The translations under genes were made by a program, and so were the position numbers. The notes beneath the pieces are model-generated. The model had not been told where the DNA came from. It saw only the letters and a program-made list of their open reading frames with translations, and searched no databases. A stretch of DNA of 23,415 nucleotides from Bacillota bacterium (GTDB taxonomy: Bacteria > Bacillota > Clostridia > Lachnospirales > Lachnospiraceae), in contig JAEZLZ010000046.1 in the NCBI GenBank assembly GCA_023415055.1, forward strand, positions 1-23,415, given 5' to 3'. Below are positions 15,692 to 23,410 of the stretch, piece after piece (the stretch's first letter is position 1; the number at the start of each line of letters is the position of its first letter).

Positions 15692-16449
15692 ATTTTACCT
15701 CCTATCATTACACTTACTGCCATAACAAGTTCACACAACTGAAGGAAATAGCCTGCCAAATCACCCGTAATTCCTCCAAATTCCTTCACTGACATATGAT
15801 AATAATATTGATATGTCAATAGCGCTGCAATCAGACAGATACCTCCTAACCTCCAGTTAATCAGCAGCATAACGATTGCACATAGAATAATGAAGGCTAT
15901 CATAACTCCCCCCGTTAATCTCTTTTTGGCTTCATTAGAAAAGGTAGCTGCTAATCCACTATTCTTTGCTAAAGGGAATGTTACTACGGCTAACCCGCTT
16001 AAGGCTCTGGAAAGCATAAATCCGATTGCTAACACCGGCAGCTCCTTCCGTGTTACATCATACCATACGGCAAAGGTGAGGAGATAATATCCTACACAAG
16101 CAATTACTGCAAAAGCTCCTGAATTAGGATCTTTTAGAATCTCAAGTTTCTTCTCCATTGGTTGATAGGAGCGCAGAGCATCGGTCGTATCCATAAAACC
16201 ATCCATATGAATTCCTCCGGTAAAAACCAGAGGGAGCAGTACGATTACTGCTGTATAAAGTACATGACTGATTGATAAATAACCGGCCATCCTGCTCCAG
16301 AATAAAATCCCTACACCAATGACCGTACCAATCAGAGGGAAGAAACACATAACATACCTCATATTTTCTTTTGACCATTCAATTCTCGGCATTGGGAGCT
16401 TTGAATACATGGAAAAAGCAATGATTAAGCTGTTAAAAATCCGCTTCAT
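15682..16449 (-). CDS. cobS: Adenosylcobinamide-GDP ribazoletransferase (cobalamin synthase)
   Basis: This integral membrane enzyme joins adenosylcobinamide-GDP to alpha-ribazole (or its phosphate), closing the nucleotide loop. The 255 residues hold about six hydrophobic segments and the signature GGIHMDGFMDTTDAL (78-92), where most members read GGLHLDGLADTADA, followed by LEILKDPNSGAFAVIA. The start follows GGAAGGTG. It has 77 bases between itself and cobU, the longest gap within the tight central part of the operon, and overlaps the short CobU-like gene by 10 bases. Confidence 0.95.
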   Translation of the reverse strand: MKRIFNSLIIAFSMYSKLPMPRIEWSKENMRYVMCFFPLIGTVIGVGILFWSRMAGYLSISHVLYTAVIVLLPLVFTGGIHMDGFMDTTDALRSYQPMEKKLEILKDPNSGAFAVIACVGYYLLTFAVWYDVTRKELPVLAIGFMLSRALSGLAVVTFPLAKNSGLAATFSNEAKKRLTGGVMIAFIILCAIVMLLINWRLGGICLIAALLTYQYYYHMSVKEFGGITGDLAGYFLQLCELVMAVSVMIGGKICS

Positions 16450-16526
16450 ATAATTCTGACACCTTCCTACTCTATGTACTTTATTAATATTGATTGATTT
16501 ATAGGCTTCCTATCTTAATTAATCTA

Positions 16527-17060
16527 TCATCTTTCTGCTTTCTTAATAAAAACTGGAATACCATGAACCACTTCGATTACCTGATCTGCCGGATTACAGA
16601 TTCTGCGATTGATTTCTCCAAGTATGTTAAGATATTCTAATGTTGTAATATCATAATTACTTCCTGCTTCAAAGACATTGTTTGTGACCACGACAAGATG
16701 ATCTGCCTGATGTATCAGATTGTCGACACCCTGCAGGACTGATTTCTCTGTATTTTCCTTTGCTCCTTTGGATGAGAACATTTCATTTGCCACCAGATTA
16801 GACATACATTCCAGAAGTACCAAGGGATGCCCCCTTAACTTCACCTTATCGAGTCCCGTATAGCATTCGAGGGTTGAAAAGTTCTTATTTTGACGCATCA
16901 ATTGGTGTTTTTGAATTCTCATTTCAGTTTCTTTGTCATATGGTTGCATTGTCGCAATGTAGATCAGACTACTTTCGCATTCTTTACCGTATTGCACGAT
17001 TAAGTTTTCTGCATATTCTGATTTTCCGCTTCCGCTTCCACCGATTATGATTGTTACCAT
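16527..17060 (-). CDS. cobU: Adenosylcobinamide kinase / adenosylcobinamide-phosphate guanylyltransferase
   Basis: This bifunctional enzyme phosphorylates adenosylcobinamide and then transfers GMP to give adenosylcobinamide-GDP. The 177 residues match the family length. The P-loop is GGSGSGKSEYAE (7-18). The guanylylation region is EMRIQKHQLMRQ, with His52 in the position expected for the nucleotide-carrying histidine. Then come PLVLLECMSNLVANEMF near 80 and VVVTNNVFEAGSNY near 125-138. AAGGAG precedes the ATG. It lies 45 bases after cobT. It is the full-length counterpart of the short gene at 15305-15691. Confidence 0.94.
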   Translation of the reverse strand: MVTIIIGGSGSGKSEYAENLIVQYGKECESSLIYIATMQPYDKETEMRIQKHQLMRQNKNFSTLECYTGLDKVKLRGHPLVLLECMSNLVANEMFSSKGAKENTEKSVLQGVDNLIHQADHLVVVTNNVFEAGSNYDITTLEYLNILGEINRRICNPADQVIEVVHGIPVFIKKAER

Positions 17061-17105
17061 ACTACTCCTTTTCTTACCGATCTGCGTTTCAATCTTACCG
17101 CATAT

Positions 17106-18155
17106 TTATAACGGCTGGTATGCCTCAATCTCTATCTGATCAAAAGTACTCATCTGATTGTACACGGCTAGTCCCATATCTAATAATGGAAATAATGCGA
17201 TTGCACCAGTACCCTCACCAAGACACATATCGCAGGTAATGTATGGTTTTAAACCGAGTGCATCCAAAACAAGTTGACCTGCATTTTCCTTTGATACATG
17301 GGAAGGCATCATAAAATCATATACTTTGGGTTCGATCCGTTTCGCTATTAATGCAGCTACTGCAGAGATAAATCCATCAATGACAACCGGTATTCTTGCA
17401 GCAGCACCACCGATAAATAATCCTGTGAGTCCAGCAATATCATAGCCCCCCACTTTGGAAAGTACATCAATTGGATCATCTTTGTCAGGCTTATTTCTTT
17501 CAATTGCTTTCTTGATTACCTCTATTTTTCTCATCAGTCCGGTAGTTGATAATCCGGCGCCTTTACCAGTTACCGTATCGACCGGTAGTTCTAACAATAC
17601 TGAAGTAATCGCACTGCTGGTTGTCGTATTTCCAATACCCATCTCTCCGGTAGCAATCATAGAGTAACCTTGTTCTTTTAACTCAAAAACGGTATCAATT
17701 CCAGCTTCTATTGCTTGAATTGCCTGTTGCCTTGTCATGGCAGGTCCCTTCCGTATATTATTCGTACCATACGCAACTTTTTTATGATTCGATAATCTTG
17801 TATCTCTATTAATACCGATATCAACCGGGAAAACCTTTACTCCGATTTGTTTTGCCATTACACAAGCACAGGAATTCATATCCAAGAAATTTTCCGAAAC
17901 AATGGACGTAATCTCGCTTGTAGACTGAGTGACTCCCTCCGCAACTACTCCATTATCCGCACACATGATGACAAGAGCTTTTTTATCCAGTTGTACCTGT
18001 GCTGAGCCTGTAATGCCCGCAATTTGTATAATACCCGCCTCCAGCTTACCAAGACTATGTAATGGCTTTGCAATACTATCCCAACGTTTTGCAGATTGTG
18101 TTATAGCAACTTTGTCCAGCGGATCTATCATTTTTAATGTTTCTTCATAATTCAT
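17106..18155 (-). CDS. cobT: Nicotinate-nucleotide:dimethylbenzimidazole phosphoribosyltransferase
   Basis: This enzyme makes alpha-ribazole phosphate from a lower-ligand base and nicotinate mononucleotide. Family landmarks are VIMCADNGVVAEGVTQSTSE near 75, GEMGIGNTTTSSAI near 165, KVGGYDIAGLTG near 225 and CLGEGTGA with the catalytic glutamate at 314. I choose the ATG at 18153-18155, giving 349 residues; longer frames would start inside the ribosome site TTGGAGGG. A small inverted repeat at 18170-18187 (CCAATT/AATTGG) touches that ribosome site and might modulate initiation. It is followed by cobU. Confidence 0.95.
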   Translation of the reverse strand: MNYEETLKMIDPLDKVAITQSAKRWDSIAKPLHSLGKLEAGIIQIAGITGSAQVQLDKKALVIMCADNGVVAEGVTQSTSEITSIVSENFLDMNSCACVMAKQIGVKVFPVDIGINRDTRLSNHKKVAYGTNNIRKGPAMTRQQAIQAIEAGIDTVFELKEQGYSMIATGEMGIGNTTTSSAITSVLLELPVDTVTGKGAGLSTTGLMRKIEVIKKAIERNKPDKDDPIDVLSKVGGYDIAGLTGLFIGGAAARIPVVIDGFISAVAALIAKRIEPKVYDFMMPSHVSKENAGQLVLDALGLKPYITCDMCLGEGTGAIALFPLLDMGLAVYNQMSTFDQIEIEAYQPL

Positions 18156-18198
18156 TTTCAATACACCCTCCAATTTTATTTAATTGGATATTACTATT

Positions 18199-19563
18199 TC
18201 ATTCCAAGCCTTTTCTTTCCTGACATTTTAATAGAAATCGGTATGGAGCCTCAGGATTAGAATAATAATATAGATGTGGAAATCCCACTGCCATATGTTC
18301 ATTTCCGTGAATACAATTCCAGGCAAAAGCTCGACTTGGTTTTTGTGCTTTTAGGTCATCCCCCAAAGAAGTACTTTCAAAATAGTGAAATTCATGTCCG
18401 CGAATGGTTTCTCCCTTTTTCAGAATCATCTGCTCATGGTTTGCACTTAATTCCAGATATCCGAACCGTTTCAGCTTGTTGGTCTTATAGACCTCTCCGT
18501 TAATCATTCCTACCATTGGGTATTGTTGACCATTCATATCCTCCATTGTTTCGTGCAGATACATAAAGCCCCCGCATTCTGCAATACATGGCAATCCTTG
18601 TAGCAATGCTTCCTTCACTGCCTCTCTCATACGAACGTTCCTGCTTAATTGATCAGCAAATAATTCCGGATATCCTCCGCCGAAGATAATACCTTGAATG
18701 CCCTGAGGAAGCTGATGGTCTTTCAGTGGGGAAAACTCTATAAGCTCTGCTCCCATATCCTTTAAGATCTGTAGATTGTCTTCATAATAGAAGCAAAAGG
18801 CATCATCTTTCGCTACTGCTACCTTAAGTTTTTCCTCCACGTGAGAGAGTTTTGGAGCTTGGAAGGTTAAGTCCGCTGTATTTTGGGCAAGCTGCAATAT
18901 TTCGTCGATTTCAATTGTTTTCTCTAATAATTCTGCTAATTCGTTCAGCTGATTATGATAATCTTTGATCTCCTCCGGGAGAATCAATCCTAAATGTCTG
19001 CTTTCAATCATAAGTTCCTTAGCATACGGGATATAACCAAGCACCTTAATAGGCAATTCAAGCTCTATCTGTTTCTTAATCTCATGATACAAATGCTCTG
19101 ATATTTGATTCAGAATCACTCCTACGATATGACTATCATTTCGATATGTCAGAAAGCCCTGAATGATTGGCAATATCGAAAGACTCATCCCATGACAATT
19201 TACCACCAGAATAACAGGAGTGTCCGTTACTTTACATAGTTCATAGGAGGATGCCTTCGTAGATGTCGCAGCAAGTCCGTCATAGAAACCCATAACACCC
19301 TCAATTACGGATATCTCTGCTTCCACGGCAGTTCTCGCAAATAAATACCTTGTTGTATTTTCATCTGTGAAATACGTATCCAGATTTCTTGACTTCGCTC
19401 CGATTATTTTCGAATGGAACATTGGATCAATGTAATCGGGTCCACATTTAAAGGTTGCAGCCCTTAAGCCTCGATTCATCAATGCCTGTAATATTCCACA
19501 GGTAACCATTGTTTTCCCGCTTCCGCTGGAAACAGAACTAATCATGATTCTTGGTAATTTCAT
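18199..19563 (-). CDS. cbiA: Cobyrinate a,c-diamide synthase
   Basis: This enzyme amidates the a and c carboxyls of cobyrinate, using glutamine and ATP. The 454 residues from the chosen start include the P-loop SSVSSGSGKT (9-18), KCGPDYIDPMFH (39-50), VIEGVMGFYDGL (86-97) and a C-terminal class I amidotransferase domain with Cys330 in IAECGGFMYL. I choose the ATG at 19561-19563 because GGGAGG lies 5 bases before it. A start 12 codons upstream is open, but it would translate a hairpin that forms part of element B. Its presence, with cbiP, shows that the pathway begins at or before cobyrinate rather than only salvaging cobinamide. Confidence 0.95.
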   Translation of the reverse strand: MKLPRIMISSVSSGSGKTMVTCGILQALMNRGLRAATFKCGPDYIDPMFHSKIIGAKSRNLDTYFTDENTTRYLFARTAVEAEISVIEGVMGFYDGLAATSTKASSYELCKVTDTPVILVVNCHGMSLSILPIIQGFLTYRNDSHIVGVILNQISEHLYHEIKKQIELELPIKVLGYIPYAKELMIESRHLGLILPEEIKDYHNQLNELAELLEKTIEIDEILQLAQNTADLTFQAPKLSHVEEKLKVAVAKDDAFCFYYEDNLQILKDMGAELIEFSPLKDHQLPQGIQGIIFGGGYPELFADQLSRNVRMREAVKEALLQGLPCIAECGGFMYLHETMEDMNGQQYPMVGMINGEVYKTNKLKRFGYLELSANHEQMILKKGETIRGHEFHYFESTSLGDDLKAQKPSRAFAWNCIHGNEHMAVGFPHLYYYSNPEAPYRFLLKCQERKGLE

Positions 19564-19566
19564 TCT

Positions 19567-19698
19567 AACCTCCCATGCTGCATCTTCGATGCAGCTCATA
19601 ACCCGGAAGAATCAAGGAGTTCGCACCACTGTGCGGACTTCGAAGGTTCTTCCAAAAGCGAATTTACAATTCGCTTTGTGAATTGCTTTTTAATTCAC
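19567..19698 (-). repeat. Multi-hairpin intergenic element B (before cbiA)
   Basis: In minus-strand order it contains four stems. The first is GTGAATT/AATTCAC at 19678-19684/19692-19698, which overlaps the btuD stop. The second is a 9-bp stem at 19655-19663/19669-19677. The third is a compound stem with outer GGAAGAA/TTCTTCC at 19605-19611/19647-19653 and an inner arm pair at 19619-19626/19631-19638. The fourth is an 8-bp stem with a 3-base loop at 19577-19584/19588-19595, just before the cbiA ribosome site. Linkers GGAAGAACC, TTCCGGGTTAT and CATGGGAGGT match element A. Confidence 0.65.
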
Positions 19699-20528
19699 AT
19701 TAACCTCATTTCTGCATTCTTTGGATATGGAACATAATATTTCTTTCCCGTTCGCGGATTTTCTAATATCTCAAAATCGACATCATAGACATCAATCAGG
19801 TTTTCTTTTGTAAGAACCTCTTCTGTCTTACCATTGCTGTGGATCCGTCCATTCTTCATCATTATAATCCGATTACAATATTCCACTGCAATATTAATAT
19901 CATGAAGTACAGCGATAATCGTTTTCTCTTTCTTTTCATTCAGTTTTACAAGGGTATCCATAAGTTCTATCTGATGCTTTACATCCAAATTAGAGGTCGG
20001 TTCGTCCAGAACCAACCACTGTGTATCCTGGGCTATCGCTCTGGCTGTTACAACACGCTGAGCCTCACCACCACTCAATGTTGTAACACTTTTATCCCGC
20101 AATTCATAACAATCAGTTAATAACATTGCTTTTTGTACTTTCTCTCTATCTATTTCACTTGCGTCAGCAAATCGCTTTTGATGCGGTATTCTTCCCATCA
20201 TTACGATATCGTTTACGAGAAAAGAACTTTCAAGCATTGTATTTTGTGGAACTAACGCAATTTTTTTTGCCAAGTCCTTCCTTCTATAATTCATCAGGTT
20301 AATCTCATCTAATACAATGCTACCTTCTTCTGCTTCGATGAACCTAAGAATATTTTTCATAAAGGAAGTTTTACCTGAACCATTCGGACCGATGATGCCA
20401 TAGATTTTTCCTTTTTCGAACATACAATTTAAATTATCAAGGATTGGTTTTCTATCCTTCCCTGGGTACCAGGAGAGTGAATCTACTAAGATCCCCTGTT
20501 CTTTTGCCTGTTTCCTTTCCTTATTCAT
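19695..20528 (-). CDS. btuD: Corrinoid ABC transporter ATP-binding protein
   Basis: This is the ATPase of the corrinoid importer. The 277 residues have a full set of ABC motifs: Walker A GPNGSGKT (47-54), Q-loop Gln95 in LVPQN, signature LSGGE (151-155), Walker B WLVLDEP (171-177) and the switch histidine in VLHD (His209). It is of the FecE/BtuD type that works with FecCD permeases. The ATG follows GGAGG by about 11 bases in a gap filled with hairpins. Metal-siderophore transporters are built the same way; the B12 riboswitch and the neighbouring cobalamin genes decide the substrate. Confidence 0.9.
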   Translation of the reverse strand: MNKERKQAKEQGILVDSLSWYPGKDRKPILDNLNCMFEKGKIYGIIGPNGSGKTSFMKNILRFIEAEEGSIVLDEINLMNYRRKDLAKKIALVPQNTMLESSFLVNDIVMMGRIPHQKRFADASEIDREKVQKAMLLTDCYELRDKSVTTLSGGEAQRVVTARAIAQDTQWLVLDEPTSNLDVKHQIELMDTLVKLNEKKEKTIIAVLHDINIAVEYCNRIIMMKNGRIHSNGKTEEVLTKENLIDVYDVDFEILENPRTGKKYYVPYPKNAEMRLM

Positions 20529-20548
20529 TATGACACTAATCCTCCATT

Positions 20549-20645
20549 CTGCCGCAAACCCGCGAATTTATAATTGAGAAACTTTGTTTTTCAATATGGG
20601 CGGCAGCACAATATTTGCAGAAGGAATTGAATGTCAATTCCTTCT
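20549..20645 (-). repeat. Multi-hairpin intergenic region C (before btuD)
   Basis: This gap holds a perfect 12-bp stem with a 3-base loop at 20619-20630/20634-20645. It also holds a stem ATTGA-AAAC/GTTT-TCAAT (minus strand) at 20573-20595, enclosed by CTGCCGC/GCGGCAG at 20549-20555/20600-20606. AATGGAGG follows at the ribosome site, similar to elements A and B, but the linkers are not otherwise clearly shared. Confidence 0.5.
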
Positions 20646-20664
20646 TTGAAAAATCACTGATTTT

Positions 20665-21732
20665 TCAATCTACCCCTCTCTTATTACGCTGCAACAGATA
20701 GATAAAATATGGGGTACCTAACATTGCCGTAATTACTCCGACAGGTATCTCAGAGGGTGCTGCTGCGTTGCGGGCAATGGTATCACAAATAATCATAAAG
20801 ATTGCACCGCCTAAGCAGGATAATGGCAGCAACATTTTATGCCTCGGTCCGCTGATCATGCGAATGCAATGTGGAATCACCAATCCCACAAATCCAATAA
20901 TTCCGCTGATTGATACACATGCTGCGACTTGCAAAGATGCTACAACAATGATTATTTTTTTAATCCTGGCTGTATTTATACCTAAACTTTCTGCTGTCTC
21001 ATTTCCTGTAGTTATCACATCCAATTCACTTGAAAATATGATAATCACACCACAGCAGGTTACTGTGAAGATAGCCAGGAATAATACCGTGTCCCAAGTT
21101 GCTGCTGAGAAGCTCCCCATCGTCCACAAATATACTTTTTCTATTTTATCGTGATGAAACGTCATTAATAACGATATTACGGAGGAAAGCATCGTGCTGA
21201 CCGCCGTACCTGTTAATAATATATTTACCACCGGCAGTTTATTCCCTACGCAGGATACCCGATACACGATAAAAGCTGTTAGAAGAGCTCCAATAAATGC
21301 AAATGTTCCAATCACTCCAAGGCCTAGGAAATGAAACCCGATACCACTTAACATGGCAATAGTCGCCCCAAGTGCCGCTCCTGAAGAAACGCCTAAAACA
21401 TGTGGATCTGCTAATGGATTGCGAAACAGTCCCTGAAATGCAGCACCTACCACAGATAAACCACACCCTACGAAACCAGCCAATAAAATTCTTGGCATTC
21501 TGATCTGCCATACAATTCTAGGATAGACTTCTGCAATTTCTGATATATTAATATGTTTTCCCAAGTATGGAATCCGGGAAACGATTATTTTCAAGCTGTC
21601 GGTTACAGACAAATCAGCAGAGCCCAAAGAAGCTGAAATGACAATGCATAAAATCAGAATCAATATTAGAATTACCTTATACCCCATATCTCTTCTATTC
21701 GCATGTTTTCCTGTACTTTTTATTGTTTTCAT
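20665..21732 (-). CDS. btuC: Corrinoid ABC transporter permease
   Basis: This membrane subunit of the corrinoid importer belongs to the FecCD family (PF01032). The 355 residues have about ten hydrophobic segments, starting with VILILILILCIVISASLG near 19-36. They contain RIVWQIRMPRILLAGFVGCG, the region VVGAAFQGLFRNPLADPHVL followed by GVSSGAALGA, and near the C-terminus GIIGFVGLVIPHCIRM, all typical of BtuC. The first ATG has only a weak ribosome site (AGGGA about 11 bases before); a second ATG 15 codons on (MGYKV) is possible. It is separated from btuF by a 203-base gap that holds several palindromes. Confidence 0.92.
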   Translation of the reverse strand: MKTIKSTGKHANRRDMGYKVILILILILCIVISASLGSADLSVTDSLKIIVSRIPYLGKHINISEIAEVYPRIVWQIRMPRILLAGFVGCGLSVVGAAFQGLFRNPLADPHVLGVSSGAALGATIAMLSGIGFHFLGLGVIGTFAFIGALLTAFIVYRVSCVGNKLPVVNILLTGTAVSTMLSSVISLLMTFHHDKIEKVYLWTMGSFSAATWDTVLFLAIFTVTCCGVIIIFSSELDVITTGNETAESLGINTARIKKIIIVVASLQVAACVSISGIIGFVGLVIPHCIRMISGPRHKMLLPLSCLGGAIFMIICDTIARNAAAPSEIPVGVITAMLGTPYFIYLLQRNKRGVD

Positions 21733-21810
21733 ATCGTTTTCTGTCCCTAAAGTGTCTCTTTCTTTAATATACTCACCTGCTATTCCAAATCATTTCCTTA
21801 TTTACTTTTT

Positions 21811-21824
21811 GAACATTAATGTTC
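21811..21824. promoter_or_regulatory. 14-bp perfect palindrome in the btuF-btuC gap
   Basis: GAACATTAATGTTC is a perfect palindrome with A/T-rich flanks, about 80 bases upstream of btuC. It could be a protein-binding site or an RNA stem. No regulator can be assigned. Confidence 0.4.
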
Positions 21825-21862
21825 CTTTTTATTGTATAAATAATAATTTTTACTGATATAAG

Positions 21863-21874
21863 CCCAAATTTGGG
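21863..21874. promoter_or_regulatory. 12-bp perfect palindrome in the btuF-btuC gap
   Basis: CCCAAATTTGGG is a perfect palindrome lying between a hairpin next to the btuF stop and the palindrome at 21811. Its role is not known. Confidence 0.35.
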
Positions 21875-21880
21875 TAAAAC

Positions 21881-21915
21881 AAATAGGCCTGGAACAGGAT
21901 ATCTGCCGCCTATCC
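21881..21915 (-). terminator. Terminator-like hairpin after btuF
   Basis: On the minus strand GGATAGGC pairs with GCCTATTT (six Watson-Crick and two G-U pairs) and runs into TTGTTTTA. It is a weak candidate for partial termination after the binding-protein gene, which would make btuF more abundant than btuCD. An alternative stem AGGATA/TATCCT overlaps it. Confidence 0.4.
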
Positions 21916-21935
21916 TGATCAAAGCCTGATGAATA

Positions 21936-22952
21936 CTACTTGAACGCTTCGGGATGCATAATTTCTGCTAAGGTTCTTAACCCTTCAGCATTGCGATAGC
22001 CCTGACGTTCCACTAAATCTTTATTTATTCCGTATACATGGCCATTTTTTACGGCCGATAAGTCTTTATAATTTTCTGCTGCTTCAAAGTCAGCCTTCAT
22101 ATCTTCAGAAATTATTATGATATCCGGATCAGCTTCCACTAAACTTTCCAATGTATAGGACCATCCCAATATATCCTGTGCTATATTGTTACCACCAGCA
22201 AGTGAAATCATCTGACCGATGAAGGTATCTCCTCCTGCTGTATAATCTCCATTTTCGCCATAGCCTACCACATAATAAACACTCGGTATATCTAATCCTT
22301 CTATCCGAGATTTCGTCTCTGTGATAGATTTTATCATATCATTAACAGCTGTTGCAGCTACTTCATTTACATTAAAAATGGTACCCATTGATGTAATAAT
22401 AGAATATACGCCCTCTATTTCAAATTCTTCATAAAGAACGATAACTTTTACACCTAAATCAGTCAATTTCTTATTTGCTTCTTCACTAAAATGTGTTGAT
22501 GCAATCACGACATCCGGTTCTAAACTGATTATCTTCTCAATATCAGGCTCCCGTAAGGTACCCACTGTTTCTATGCCAAGTGCCTGTTCTGGGTAATCAC
22601 AATAATCTGTACGTCCCACGAGCTTGCTTTCTAAGCCAAGCTGATAAATCATTTCAGTAATATTTGGTGCCATTGAAACAACCTTCATAGGTTCAGAATC
22701 AAAGGTCACCTCGGTACCTTCTGAATCGGTAATTGTAACCGGATAATTGGTTACCTCAGCTAATGTTTCCGGCACTTCGGTAGCGGATGCCGGGGCTGTA
22801 GTTACTTCTGTTTTTTCCTCTACTACTGATGCCGTTGCCGAATCGACATTTGTATTCTCGGAACTGTTTTTCATTGTGTTGCTGCATGCCGTAAGAGCGC
22901 ATAGTAAGCTCAAACAGCATAATACTGCCGTAATTTTACGCAAATATTTCAT
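21936..22952 (-). CDS. btuF: Corrinoid-binding lipoprotein of an ABC importer
   Basis: This cell-surface binding protein delivers corrinoids to BtuC. The 338 residues start with a lipoprotein signal, with the lipidated cysteine at residue 23 in LCALTACSN, then a Ser/Thr/Ala/Glu-rich linker to about residue 68. The mature domain is of the helical-backbone class (PF01497): KVVSMAPNITEMIYQLGLES, VGRTDYCDYPEQ, EPDIEKIISLEPDVVIAS and, near the end, the SAVKNGHVYGINKDLVERQG segment. It is the first gene after the cobalamin riboswitch, with GAAGGAGAT 5 bases before the ATG. Iron-siderophore binding proteins share the fold; the riboswitch supports a corrinoid ligand. Confidence 0.93.
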   Translation of the reverse strand: MKYLRKITAVLCCLSLLCALTACSNTMKNSSENTNVDSATASVVEEKTEVTTAPASATEVPETLAEVTNYPVTITDSEGTEVTFDSEPMKVVSMAPNITEMIYQLGLESKLVGRTDYCDYPEQALGIETVGTLREPDIEKIISLEPDVVIASTHFSEEANKKLTDLGVKVIVLYEEFEIEGVYSIITSMGTIFNVNEVAATAVNDMIKSITETKSRIEGLDIPSVYYVVGYGENGDYTAGGDTFIGQMISLAGGNNIAQDILGWSYTLESLVEADPDIIIISEDMKADFEAAENYKDLSAVKNGHVYGINKDLVERQGYRNAEGLRTLAEIMHPEAFK

Positions 22953-23002
22953 TGAAATCTCCTTCTGCTCTCTCTTCCCTCCGAAGATGAACGATAAAAT
23001 AA

Positions 23003-23215
23003 TATATGGCAGGTTTCCTGACTTATGGTTAACTTACTTACTGCAGTCTTCTCAGATTAATGTATCCTGCTCAACCGAAATAATTTCACGGCAGGAGATT
23101 GAGCATTCAGACATTTCACCAATGACTATTACGCGCAGCTTTCAAACCAATTACAGTAGCGGGGGCTGTTGTGGACTTAGACCACATTCCCTTTTGACTT
23201 TTCGCAAAGCACCAT
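23003..23215 (-). ncRNA. Adenosylcobalamin riboswitch
   Basis: On the minus strand the conserved landmarks occur in order: GGTGCTTTGCG at the 5' end, AAAAGGGAATGTGGTC, CAGCCCCCGCTACTGTAA, a peripheral GCTCAA/TTGAGC stem, and the B12 box AGTCAGGAAACCTGCC near the 3' end. It sits between a good promoter and btuF. No terminator hairpin with a T-run follows before the btuF start, so control is more likely at translation initiation. High adenosylcobalamin should lower uptake and synthesis. Confidence 0.95.
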
Positions 23216-23234
23216 ATAGTTGTATTACTACCAT

Positions 23235-23263
23235 ATTATATATGTTTTATTATTATAATACAA
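23235..23263 (-). promoter_or_regulatory. Promoter of the cobalamin operon
   Basis: On the minus strand TTGTAT (23258-23263) and TATAAT (23235-23240) are separated by 17 bases. Transcription would start about 10-15 bases before the first conserved riboswitch bases. The surroundings are very A/T-rich. Confidence 0.7.
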
Positions 23264-23410
23264 GGCTGGAAATGATCAAATATATGTTACGTTGAATGAA
23301 AAACTTAATTCCAGTTTTAGAAAATAAATGTGGAGTTTACTCTTTTATAAATTCCGTTTCTCCTTTACGATTAGGTTGGGTTCCCAATCCGCTGTGAAAG
23401 GAGTTTATTT

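Noticed and set aside
19563..19599. A start for cbiA 12 codons upstream
   Set aside because: It would translate the hairpin and ribosome site of element B; GGGAGG and family length point to the ATG at 19561-19563.
20768..21154. A 128-codon plus-strand frame opposite btuC
   Set aside because: It is the antisense shadow of a clear FecCD permease; it has no ribosome site or recognisable domain.
22747..23295. A long plus-strand open frame (182 codons) across the btuF 5' end and the riboswitch
   Set aside because: It runs antisense through the btuF signal region and the conserved riboswitch core, has no ribosome site, and its translation looks unlike a protein.
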